Origin: Rhizobium rhizogenes
GTDB lineage: Bacteria > Pseudomonadota > Alphaproteobacteria > Rhizobiales > Rhizobiaceae
Direction: 5' to 3'
Length of the DNA stretch: 64,000 nucleotides
NCBI RefSeq assembly: GCF_002005205.3
Contig: NZ_CP019702.2
Span: forward strand, 797,501-861,500
Below the pieces are notes generated by a model. That model did no database searches, was not told the DNA's origin, and saw nothing but the letters and a program-made list of their open reading frames with translations. The translations under genes and the position numbers were made by a program. This document shows positions 34,544 through 42,388 of the stretch, one piece after another. Within the stretch, counting starts at the first letter, position 1, and the number at the start of each line of letters is the position of its first letter.

Positions 34544-35431
34544 TCAGAGGCGATTGCGGAAAAACGGGTTCCAGCGCACGGTGCCGAGCCTCACCTTTTC
34601 GCGAATCATCGTCAGCAGTCCCGATGCGGCGATGACGGCCAGGCCAAGCACGGCGACCGCATCCGGATATTCGTGGAAAAAGGCCATGCCAATCGCCACG
34701 GCCCAGAGGATTTGCGAATAATGCGACGGCGCGATCTGGCTTGCCGGCGCGATGCGGGTGGCGACCAGCAGGGTAATCTGCCCCGTCGCCGTGCAAAGGC
34801 CGATGAAGGCGAAGGCCAATAGCTGATGCAGGTTGGGCATGACGAAATCGGGAATGGCGGCGATACCGTTGAAGGTGAGGCCGTAGATCAGCAGCACGCC
34901 CATGATCGAGGTGCGCTTTTCCTTGCCCGCAAGCGAGCGCAGCAGAACGATGGTCATTGCCGCGAGGAACGCAACGCCGATGGCGGCGAAATGCCCGAGT
35001 TCCAGCGTCTTGAAGCCCGGCCGCACGACGAGGATAACACCGACGATGCCCGCCAGAACCGCCGCCCAGCGCCATGGGCCGATATTCTCCTTCAGGACCA
35101 CGGCGGAAAGGACGGTGACGAAGAGCGGCGACAGGAAGATCAGCGCATAGGCTTCCGCCAGCGGAATGGTGGTGAAGGCATAGATGCCGAAAATACCCGC
35201 GAAAAGGCCGGAAATCGCGCGCCCGTGCACGGCGAAGGGCCGGCTCATGCGCCAGAATTCACGCCACCTTTCCTCACGCGGCTTGCTGAAGAAGATGAAG
35301 ATGCCGGAGAAGAGGATGCTGAAGAAGCCGATTTCGAAAACGCTGATCTGCGATCCAAGCGACTTGATGGTGGCATCGCCCATGGAAAAGGTCGCATAAG
35401 CGAACAGACCGAGCAGAAAACCCTTTTGCAT
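34544..35431 (-). CDS. EamA/DMT-superfamily transporter
   Basis: The 295-residue protein has about ten hydrophobic helices in two EamA repeats (the second beginning near residue 155), the typical layout of drug/metabolite exporters such as RhaT/YdcZ relatives. The substrate is unknown. It shares the strand with the hydroquinone reductase gene but is separated by 86 bp. Confidence 0.85.
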   Translation of the reverse strand: MQKGFLLGLFAYATFSMGDATIKSLGSQISVFEIGFFSILFSGIFIFFSKPREERWREFWRMSRPFAVHGRAISGLFAGIFGIYAFTTIPLAEAYALIFLSPLFVTVLSAVVLKENIGPWRWAAVLAGIVGVILVVRPGFKTLELGHFAAIGVAFLAAMTIVLLRSLAGKEKRTSIMGVLLIYGLTFNGIAAIPDFVMPNLHQLLAFAFIGLCTATGQITLLVATRIAPASQIAPSHYSQILWAVAIGMAFFHEYPDAVAVLGLAVIAASGLLTMIREKVRLGTVRWNPFFRNRL

Positions 35432-35812
35432 TTGACTTCCCCGAACACCGACCGCAACGCAAAGTTTCTCCCGGCCGCGTTAAACGCGACCCGGACGCCC
35501 CTTTGTGGGACAGACAGTCTGGCAGATTTGATCCTCACCCTATGGCTAGACCCGGCTACCTATGAGTGCAAGCCGGAAAAACCGCAAAATGACCCGATTG
35601 AACACGACCGGTGCAAATGGCTGCAAGGTGCGGCAAATTTGTCCCGCCACGGCCATCACATCCCCGTCATGGAAAGAGGTTAGCCGGTGTTGATCGTGGC
35701 GCTTGGCGACGGGCATGAAGGCGGCTAAATATTATCGTGTGTTTTTCGCCCGCCGGTTTCCCCGGCTGGTATTGCCGCGTTAACATGGCCTCGCTAACCG
35801 AAAGGAAAAAGA
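35432..35812. other. Intergenic region upstream of ugd (381 bp)
   Basis: Divergent region between the EamA gene and ugd. A sigma-70-like promoter for ugd lies at 35703-35731. An 11-bp near-palindrome GCGTTAAACGC occurs near 35478. No further gene or repeat is evident. Confidence 0.5.
35703..35731 (+). promoter_or_regulatory. Possible promoter of ugd
   Basis: TTGGCG (35703-35708), 17 nt, TAAATA (35726-35731), about 80 nt before the ugd ATG. The fit to the sigma-70 consensus is moderate. Confidence 0.4.
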
Positions 35813-37144
35813 ATGCGGATTGTGATGATCGGTTCGGGTTATGTCGGCCTCGTGTCCGGCGCGTGTTTTGCGGATTTCGGCCATGACGTGGTCTGCGTCG
35901 ACAAGATGCCGGAGAAGATCGAAGCCCTGAAAAATGGCCATATCCCGATCTTCGAGCCGGGTCTCGATGTCATCGTCGCCAACAATGCCAAGGCCGGGCG
36001 GCTGAGCTTCACCACAGACCTTTCCGCAGCCGTCGCCAATGCCGATGTCGTCTTCATCGCGGTCGGCACGCCCTCGCGGCGCGGCGATGGCCATGCCGAT
36101 CTCGGTTATGTCTATGCGGCGGCGAAAGAGATCGCCCATGCGCTTGATGGTTTCACCGTCATCGTCACCAAATCCACCGTTCCCGTCGGCACCGGTGATG
36201 AGGTGGAACGCATCATCCACGAGGAAAACCCCTCGGCCGATTTCGCCGTCGTTTCCAACCCGGAATTCCTGCGCGAAGGCGCCGCCATCGAAGATTTCAA
36301 GCGGCCGGACCGCATCGTCGTCGGCCTTTCGGACGAGCGTGCCCGCCCCGTCATGACCGAGGTTTACCGCCCGCTTTATCTCAATCAGTCGCCGCTGCTC
36401 TTCACGACGAGGCGCGCTTCCGAACTGATCAAATATGCCGCCAACGCCTTTCTGGCGATGAAGATCACCTTCATCAACGAAATGGCGGACCTGTGCGAAA
36501 AGGTCGGCGCCAATGTGCAGGATGTTTCGCGCGGCATCGGTCTCGATGGCCGCATCGGTTCGAAATTCCTGCACGCCGGCCCCGGTTATGGCGGCTCCTG
36601 TTTCCCGAAGGACACGCTGGCGCTCGCGAAGACCGCGCAGGACTATGATGCACCGGTGCGGCTGATCGAGACCACCATCGCCATCAACGACAACCGCAAA
36701 CGCGCCATGGGCCGCAAGGTCATCAATGCGGTGGGCGGCGATGTGCGCGGCAAGAAGATCGCCGTGCTTGGCCTGACCTTCAAACCGAATACCGACGACA
36801 TGCGCGACAGCCCGGCAATCGCCATCATCCAGACCCTGCAGGATGGCGGCGCGAAAGTGGTGGGTTACGATCCGGAAGGCATGGCGAATGCCCGCCACCT
36901 GATGGAAGATATCGAATACGCGGCCGGCCCCTACGAAGCGGCGGAAGACGCCGACGCCGTGGTGATCGTGACGGAATGGAACCAGTTCCGCGCGCTCGAC
37001 CTGCCGCGCCTGAAGGCAATCATGAAAAGCCCTGTTCTGGTGGACCTGCGCAATATCTACCGCACGGATGAGGTCGCTGCGCATGGCTTCATCTATGCCG
37101 CGGTCGGTCGCCCGCACGAAGGCGGTTCCGGCAACGGCGCTTAA
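35813..37144 (+). CDS. ugd: UDP-glucose 6-dehydrogenase
   Basis: Ugd oxidises UDP-glucose to UDP-glucuronate using two NAD. The 443-residue protein has the N-terminal Rossmann GSGYVGLVSGACF motif, the catalytic Cys263 in GGSCFPKD, and the C-terminal UDP-binding GLTFKPNTDDMRDSP segment. An AAAGGAAA site precedes the ATG. The next gene is a nucleotide-sugar epimerase 85 bp downstream, so the two likely make UDP-galacturonate for capsular polysaccharide or lipopolysaccharide. It is called rkpK in Sinorhizobium. Confidence 0.95.
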   Translation: MRIVMIGSGYVGLVSGACFADFGHDVVCVDKMPEKIEALKNGHIPIFEPGLDVIVANNAKAGRLSFTTDLSAAVANADVVFIAVGTPSRRGDGHADLGYVYAAAKEIAHALDGFTVIVTKSTVPVGTGDEVERIIHEENPSADFAVVSNPEFLREGAAIEDFKRPDRIVVGLSDERARPVMTEVYRPLYLNQSPLLFTTRRASELIKYAANAFLAMKITFINEMADLCEKVGANVQDVSRGIGLDGRIGSKFLHAGPGYGGSCFPKDTLALAKTAQDYDAPVRLIETTIAINDNRKRAMGRKVINAVGGDVRGKKIAVLGLTFKPNTDDMRDSPAIAIIQTLQDGGAKVVGYDPEGMANARHLMEDIEYAAGPYEAAEDADAVVIVTEWNQFRALDLPRLKAIMKSPVLVDLRNIYRTDEVAAHGFIYAAVGRPHEGGSGNGA

Positions 37145-37229
37145 GGGTTTCGCTTCGCAATTTCATTAAAAGGTTTTTTGCGCTTCGGTTAAACCGCAAA
37201 CGCACCAACGGATTCGGGACATAATCATC

Positions 37230-38252
37230 ATGCGTTATCTGGTTACCGGCACGGCTGGCTTCATCGGCTTTTACGTCGCAAAGCGGCTGCTGGATGCCGG
37301 CCATTTCGTGACCGGCTTCGACGGCATGACGAAATATTACGATGTCAGCTTGAAAGAAAAACGCCACGCCATTCTTTCCCGCTCCAACGGTTTCCGGGCC
37401 GAAATCGGTATGCTGGAAGATACGGATGCGCTGAAGCGCGCGGCTGAGGCCGGCGAACCTGAGATCATCATCCACCTCGCCGCACAGGCGGGTGTCCGTT
37501 ACAGCCTTGAAAATCCGCGCGCCTATATCGATTCCAATCTCATCGGCTCGTTCAACATGCTGGAGCTCGCCAGAAGCCTTGAGGTCAAGCACCTGATGCT
37601 GGCGTCTACTTCCTCCATCTACGGCGCCAACGAGAAAATCCCCTTCGCGGAGAGCGATAAGGCCGACGAGCCGATGACGCTTTATGCCGCCACCAAAAAA
37701 TCGATGGAGCTGATGGCGCACAGCTATGCCCATCTGCACAAGCTGCCCACCACGGCCTTCCGTTTCTTCACGGTCTACGGTCCATGGGGACGGCCGGACA
37801 TGGCGCCGATCAAATTCGTCGACGCCGTTTCCAACGGCCGGCCGATCGATATTTACGGGCAAGGCAATATGAGCCGCGATTTCACCTATATCGATGATCT
37901 GGTGGAAGGCATCGTCCGGCTGAGCGCGGTCATCCCTTCCGAGGAAAACCGCGTCACGCAGGAAGGCGTCATCGATACGCTCTCGCACCACGCGCCCTTC
38001 CGCGTGGTCAATATTGGCGGCGGCCAGCCGGTGGAACTGATGCATTTCGTAGAGACAGTCGAAAAGGCGGTCGGGAAACCGGCGATCCGCAACATGTTGC
38101 CGATGCAGCAGGGCGATGTGCCCCGCACCTTCGCCTCGCCGGATCTGCTGAGAGCCCTCACCGGTTACGTGCCGCAAACCCCGGTCGAGGAGGGCATCAA
38201 GGCCCTCGTCGCCTGGTATCGCGAGATGCATCCGGCCGAATTACGGGAATAA
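37230..38252 (+). CDS. lpsL: UDP-glucuronate 4-epimerase-like NAD-dependent epimerase (LpsL-type)
   Basis: The 340-residue SDR enzyme has [15 protein letters not shown] at the N terminus, the [15 protein letters not shown] motif (YxxxK) and the [15 protein letters not shown] region typical of UDP-glucuronate epimerases. It would convert UDP-glucuronate, made by the upstream ugd product, to UDP-galacturonate used in rhizobial LPS core. It ends 2 bp from a convergent operon with no visible terminator. Symbol by similarity; substrate not proven. Confidence 0.85.
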   Translation: MRYLVTGTAGFIGFYVAKRLLDAGHFVTGFDGMTKYYDVSLKEKRHAILSRSNGFRAEIGMLEDTDALKRAAEAGEPEIIIHLAAQAGVRYSLENPRAYIDSNLIGSFNMLELARSLEVKHLMLASTSSIYGANEKIPFAESDKADEPMTLYAATKKSMELMAHSYAHLHKLPTTAFRFFTVYGPWGRPDMAPIKFVDAVSNGRPIDIYGQGNMSRDFTYIDDLVEGIVRLSAVIPSEENRVTQEGVIDTLSHHAPFRVVNIGGGQPVELMHFVETVEKAVGKPAIRNMLPMQQGDVPRTFASPDLLRALTGYVPQTPVEEGIKALVAWYREMHPAELRE

Positions 38253-38254
38253 CC

Positions 38255-39301
38255 TCACAGCGTCGCCAGCAGGCGGTTGGATATGGTGCCGCCGGAAGCG
38301 CTCTGCATGGTGATCTTGGTTTCCACGGCCTCGATGATCGTGTCGCTAAAATCCATCTCGGTGAGATCGCGGATATTGGAAAGTCCGCCCGGAGAAAAGA
38401 CGTTCACTTCCAGTATTTTGTCACCGACGATATCGAGCCCGACGAGGAACATGCCGTCCTCCACCAGCTTCGGTCGCACCATTTCGGCAAGCGCTACGAT
38501 CTCATCCGTCACCTTCACGGCCTCGGCGGTGCCTTTGGCATGGATGTTTGAGCGCAGATCACCCTTGGCAGGCACACGGCGAAGGGCGGCATATTTGCCG
38601 TCCCGCATCAGCGGCCGGCCATTCATCATGAAAAAGCGGATATCGCCATCCTTCGCAGCCGGCAGATAGGCCTGCGCGATCAGATAACCCTCAAGGCTGA
38701 CCGCCTCGAAAATCTGGTTGAGATTGGTCTCCTTGCTGGAGCCGATCTTGAAGACGTTCTTGCCGCCGGAGCCCTGCAGCGGCTTGACGATGACACCCTT
38801 GGGGTGCGCATCGGCAAAGGCGCGGATTTCCTCGACATTGCGCGAAATGATCGTGGTCGGGCGGACAATTTCGGGAAAGCTCTGGAAATAGAGCTTGTTC
38901 TGCGCCAGCGCCAGACCTTCGGGATCGTTCAGCACCACGACGCCACGCTGTTCGGCAAGCCGCCCGAACAGGATGCCGGCATGCACCGCCCATGGCCGCG
39001 TCGTCTGGTCGAGCGAGGGATCGTTGCGCAGCATCAGCGCATCGATTTCCTCCACATCCATGGTCCGCCGCTCCAGCGCCTTGTCCTGAAGCGTGGAATG
39101 GAACGTCTCGCCTTTCTTGATTTTACCCTTCGGCAGCACGGTGGCATGAATGGTCAGGCTGTCGTCCGAGCGTAAAGTGAAATCGCCGGGCGTCAGATAG
39201 ACCACCTCATGGCCGCGATTGAGTGCAGCCATGGCCAGCAGGCCGGTGGCGTAGTTCGACCCCTCGGTTTCGATGGAATTGACAAAAAATGCGATACGCA
39301 T
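38255..39301 (-). CDS. GshB-like ATP-grasp ligase in the DUF1704/formylglutamate-hydrolase operon
   Basis: The 348-residue protein has the glutathione synthetase (GshB) fold signature: MRIAFFVNS at the start, the ATP-grasp region VIVKPLQGSGGKNVFKI near residue 175-200, and a C-terminal VGLDIVGDKILEVNVFSPGG. It is not a full bona fide glutathione synthetase, because its N-terminal half differs (METxGSNYATG, LNDPEGLALAQNK) and it sits in a three-gene operon. AGGAGG precedes the ATG at 39301. It probably forms an amide bond between a small carboxylate and an amine or amino acid, the product being unknown. Confidence 0.8.
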   Translation of the reverse strand: MRIAFFVNSIETEGSNYATGLLAMAALNRGHEVVYLTPGDFTLRSDDSLTIHATVLPKGKIKKGETFHSTLQDKALERRTMDVEEIDALMLRNDPSLDQTTRPWAVHAGILFGRLAEQRGVVVLNDPEGLALAQNKLYFQSFPEIVRPTTIISRNVEEIRAFADAHPKGVIVKPLQGSGGKNVFKIGSSKETNLNQIFEAVSLEGYLIAQAYLPAAKDGDIRFFMMNGRPLMRDGKYAALRRVPAKGDLRSNIHAKGTAEAVKVTDEIVALAEMVRPKLVEDGMFLVGLDIVGDKILEVNVFSPGGLSNIRDLTEMDFSDTIIEAVETKITMQSASGGTISNRLLATL

Positions 39302-39311
39302 GAAGCCCCTC

Positions 39312-41189
39312 CTATAATGTCGCCAGTTCGGCAATGGATAATCCCGCCCGTATTTTTTCCAGCCGTTCATTGGCCTTGGCGGGCAGCAGGAATGCGGGTC
39401 TGACGCCCGGCGGGCGAAGCAGGCCGCGCAGGGCAAGCTCCTGCATCACCGGAAAATGGGCGGCGGCAATCTTGCCCATCCAGAACGGATCGAGCGCCCC
39501 GCCCCTGCGCAGATGGTCCAGCACTTCAGCCAGCCCGCGCAGATAGATCGCGTCCTTGGAAAGACCGCCGCCGCGATAGATGCGCAGCACCATGTTGAAG
39601 GCCCCGGCCTCATCGAAACCGTGCTCGCGGGTCATGGTGCGGAAGGTCTCCACGAAAGTCGCCCCATCCAGCATGGCGGCGCAGCCGACGACACGGCCAG
39701 CGATCAACCGCAGACGCTCACGCGTCATGCCACCGGCCAGATATTCCGCCAGCACCGCCAGTCCCTCCTGCACGCCCTCATAACCGGAAAGGCCGGTGCG
39801 GAAGAGCCGCAGCCCCTGAAACGAGCCGTTGAAATAGGTGAGAAGATGCACGCCGATCTCATGCGACAGCAGCGCCTCGACACGACGCTGTTCCATGACG
39901 GTATGGCGGGAAATCAGAAGCTTCTCGCCCGTCACCATCAGGCCCGGCGGCAGGTCGTCGCGAATTTCGACGCGCGCCTTGAACTCCGGGTCTTCCGCAA
40001 GATAGGTCTCCACCATCTCCCGCGACTTCTTGGCGACGGCGTAACAATCCACCATGGCGATTTCGCCGCCCTCCTCCCTGCGCGGGCAATCCGCAAGTAC
40101 GCGTAGCGCCAGCTGAAAGAGAGCCGGTTCGACCGCACCGTACAAGGCACGCGAAAAATCGGTGAAAGTGCGATGATGCAGGTTCGCGAGCATCGTCAGC
40201 TGCAGATCGATTTCCTGCTGTTTTTCCCGGTAGAGATGATAGAGTACGGGATCTTCCAGATGGTCGAAAACGACGGAATAGAGCTTGCGTTTCTGCTCCT
40301 CGACATCGACGCCGAGCGGCCGGTAAAGCAGGCGCGGCGCGAACTGGAAGCCGCCGTCGCGAAATTCCTCGAAGGCCCGGCGGGCGTTGATGGGCGTGAC
40401 GGACAAAAGAAAATCGAAGGATGAGACAATGTCGTCGATCGACCGGTCGGCGCGTCTGACGGCATCGACAAAGGCCTTGCGGCCAAGCGCCCGGTGGCTG
40501 GTGACCTTCAGTGCATCCATACCGGAAGAGAAGGACGAGAAGGCCTGCAGACCCGCATCGAAAAGATCGGCGATCATCGTCTCGCGCAGGCCGGGATAAT
40601 CGGCACCGGATTCCGGCTGGCGATAGATCGGCGCAAAACGCACGCTGATGCAGGGGAAATCCAGACCGGTATTCTGAAACCTGAGGATCGGATCGGATTC
40701 CGGCTCCGGCCGGGTGATGCGCGGCGTGCGAAAGCGCACTTCGGCATCGCAGACCGCCTTGATGAAGATCCGCTGTGCTTTCTGCGTTTCCGGCTCCGAG
40801 GTCGCCGAAACGGAAACCTCATAATGTGGAAGGAAAGGCGAGTCGTCCGCCAGCAGGATATCGTGTTCCAGCTCGCCGATATCGAGAACGATGAAGGCGC
40901 CGAAACGCTGCCGCATGGCGGCGCCAACCGCCTCGATCAGCGGTGCGGCCTCCTGAATGGTGGAAGCGATGAGATAGGAGGCATGGGCAGCGGCGATATC
41001 ACGCGCGGCGAGATCTTTCATGCCGCCGGTCAGATGCAGACAGAGGAACGGCAATGGCCGGTCGATATGCAGCCGGCCATCCTTTCCGAGATCACGGCGG
41101 ATCGCCTTGCCCGACGCCAGGCAGGACACGACATCATCCACCAGATCGGCAAGGGGGGCAGGTGCGCTGCGAGCGGAGGAAACGCTCAT
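39312..41189 (-). CDS. DUF1704 family zincin ('QEGLA motif' protein), MATCAP-like carboxypeptidase
   Basis: The 625-residue protein has an N-terminal region of about 225 residues and a C-terminal zincin domain. The metal motif is HEIGVH (443-448) with the QEGLA motif at 474-478, where Glu475 should be the third zinc ligand. DUF1704 proteins in bacteria were named for effects on flavohemoglobin expression; the eukaryotic members are tubulin tyrosine carboxypeptidases. Its ATG at 41189 overlaps the stop of the upstream amidohydrolase gene (ATGA), and the ATP-grasp gene follows after 10 nt. Together they suggest a small peptide or amide pathway. Confidence 0.85.
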   Translation of the reverse strand: MSVSSARSAPAPLADLVDDVVSCLASGKAIRRDLGKDGRLHIDRPLPFLCLHLTGGMKDLAARDIAAAHASYLIASTIQEAAPLIEAVGAAMRQRFGAFIVLDIGELEHDILLADDSPFLPHYEVSVSATSEPETQKAQRIFIKAVCDAEVRFRTPRITRPEPESDPILRFQNTGLDFPCISVRFAPIYRQPESGADYPGLRETMIADLFDAGLQAFSSFSSGMDALKVTSHRALGRKAFVDAVRRADRSIDDIVSSFDFLLSVTPINARRAFEEFRDGGFQFAPRLLYRPLGVDVEEQKRKLYSVVFDHLEDPVLYHLYREKQQEIDLQLTMLANLHHRTFTDFSRALYGAVEPALFQLALRVLADCPRREEGGEIAMVDCYAVAKKSREMVETYLAEDPEFKARVEIRDDLPPGLMVTGEKLLISRHTVMEQRRVEALLSHEIGVHLLTYFNGSFQGLRLFRTGLSGYEGVQEGLAVLAEYLAGGMTRERLRLIAGRVVGCAAMLDGATFVETFRTMTREHGFDEAGAFNMVLRIYRGGGLSKDAIYLRGLAEVLDHLRRGGALDPFWMGKIAAAHFPVMQELALRGLLRPPGVRPAFLLPAKANERLEKIRAGLSIAELATL

Positions 41190-42016
41190 CGCCGCGACCT
41201 CAGGCATTCTTCGAGAACCGGCTGTAGGGCTGCGATCGTATCGCCGATATCCGCGATCACCCGCGTATCCGGCTTTCCCGTCCATTCGTCCATGAAGAAT
41301 TTCTTGAACTCAATCGCAATGGCGCAGCCGTTTTCGGCAAAACGCTCATGGATGAAACGGGTCTGCTCGCCCTTGCCCTGAAAGGCGACATTCTCTCGAA
41401 CATCGAGGCGGCGTCCGCCGATGGTCGCCGAGGCGAAATGGCGCCCGACCGCGCTCACAATATCGCCCCAGCGGCTGCGATCCATGGAAAAGGTGCCGAT
41501 ATTGATGTCGGGCGCCTCGGCCTGTGCCGTCGGCGGCGCGGCAGCGCCCTGCCGGCGATGATTGTAGCTGTGCACATCCAGCACCACGAAAGCGCCGTGC
41601 CGCCGCTCGACAGCTGAAAGAACCGCTTCAAGCATCGCGTAATAATCCGCATGAAAATCAAGCGATTGCCGGACCGCCTCTCGCGATGGCTCCTCCTTCC
41701 AGACCTCGAGCCCCCAGGATTGTTCCGGCTTCAGATAGATCGCCTGATCGGCGGCACGGTTGAGATCGATTTCGAAACGGGAATGGTGAACGACGAGACG
41801 GTTCGTCAGCCCCGCGATCATCTGTCCGGTAAAGGGGTCTTCCTCCCGCAGCCGTTCGTCGGCGGACAGAGCCATGCGGCCGGCTATGTCGGGGCGGATG
41901 AAGTGGCCGTCGTGAATGGCCGTTCCGACAACGGGCGAATGGCCGAAGTCGATCGACCAGAAACCCCTGTGTTCATCGTTGCCTGTGTATTCACCGCCGC
42001 TCTGTCTGGCTGTCAT
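41186..42016 (-). CDS. N-formylglutamate amidohydrolase family protein
   Basis: The 276-residue protein has the NFGAH signature set: SIDFGHSPVVGTAIHDG, SRFEIDLNRA, VVLDVHSYNHRRQG and the terminal FKKFFMDEWTG. Canonical members cut N-formylglutamate to formate and glutamate in histidine breakdown, but no hut gene is nearby. Its stop overlaps the DUF1704 start (ATGA), making it the first gene of the operon. In this setting it may remove an acyl group from a peptide intermediate; that is inference. Confidence 0.85.
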   Translation of the reverse strand: MTARQSGGEYTGNDEHRGFWSIDFGHSPVVGTAIHDGHFIRPDIAGRMALSADERLREEDPFTGQMIAGLTNRLVVHHSRFEIDLNRAADQAIYLKPEQSWGLEVWKEEPSREAVRQSLDFHADYYAMLEAVLSAVERRHGAFVVLDVHSYNHRRQGAAAPPTAQAEAPDINIGTFSMDRSRWGDIVSAVGRHFASATIGGRRLDVRENVAFQGKGEQTRFIHERFAENGCAIAIEFKKFFMDEWTGKPDTRVIADIGDTIAALQPVLEECLRSRR

Positions 42017-42388
42017 GCCGCCTCCCCTGCATCAGGGGTAAGCCGCCCCTGCATCGCGGATAAAACAGCGCGACTTGCCCGTTTGTTCCGGTAAAAATTG
42101 CGCGCTATTCATTTGCGCCCGGCGATGACACCCCTTGAAAAACGGCGGAACCACACCGGAAAGCTGACGTCGTTCTGGGAGGAGCGCCGTGTCAAACGGA
42201 AGCGATGGCGCTGAAGGACATCGGGATTTTTCCGTTTTCTCTGGGTGGCTCCGGCAAACGGACGCGCGCCAGGACCTCGGTCAATGCCGCCGCCCGGAAA
42301 AAGGCGGCGTGAGGCCATTCAGGACAAGCAAAAGAAAAACCGGAATGGTCACCCATTCCGGTTTTTATTGTCTTGAAGCCGGTGAAAA
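42017..42388. other. Intergenic region between the amidohydrolase operon and gcd (372 bp)
   Basis: The region should hold the promoter of the formylglutamate-hydrolase/DUF1704/ATP-grasp operon. It also contains short frames (29 codons at 42125-42214, 35 codons at 42205-42312) without convincing support, and a bidirectional terminator at 42335-42366. Confidence 0.5.
42335..42366. terminator. Bidirectional intrinsic terminator of gcd
   Basis: AAAAACCGGAATGG (42335-42348) pairs with CCATTCCGGTTTTT (42353-42366) around a TCAC loop. The A and T flanks allow termination on both strands; gcd ends 23 bp away on the minus strand. Confidence 0.9.

Noticed and set aside
42125..42312. Short frames of 29 and 35 codons between the amidohydrolase gene and gcd
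   Set aside because: Different frames compete in the same DNA, and neither has a convincing start site together with a protein pattern. Left as part of the intergenic description.
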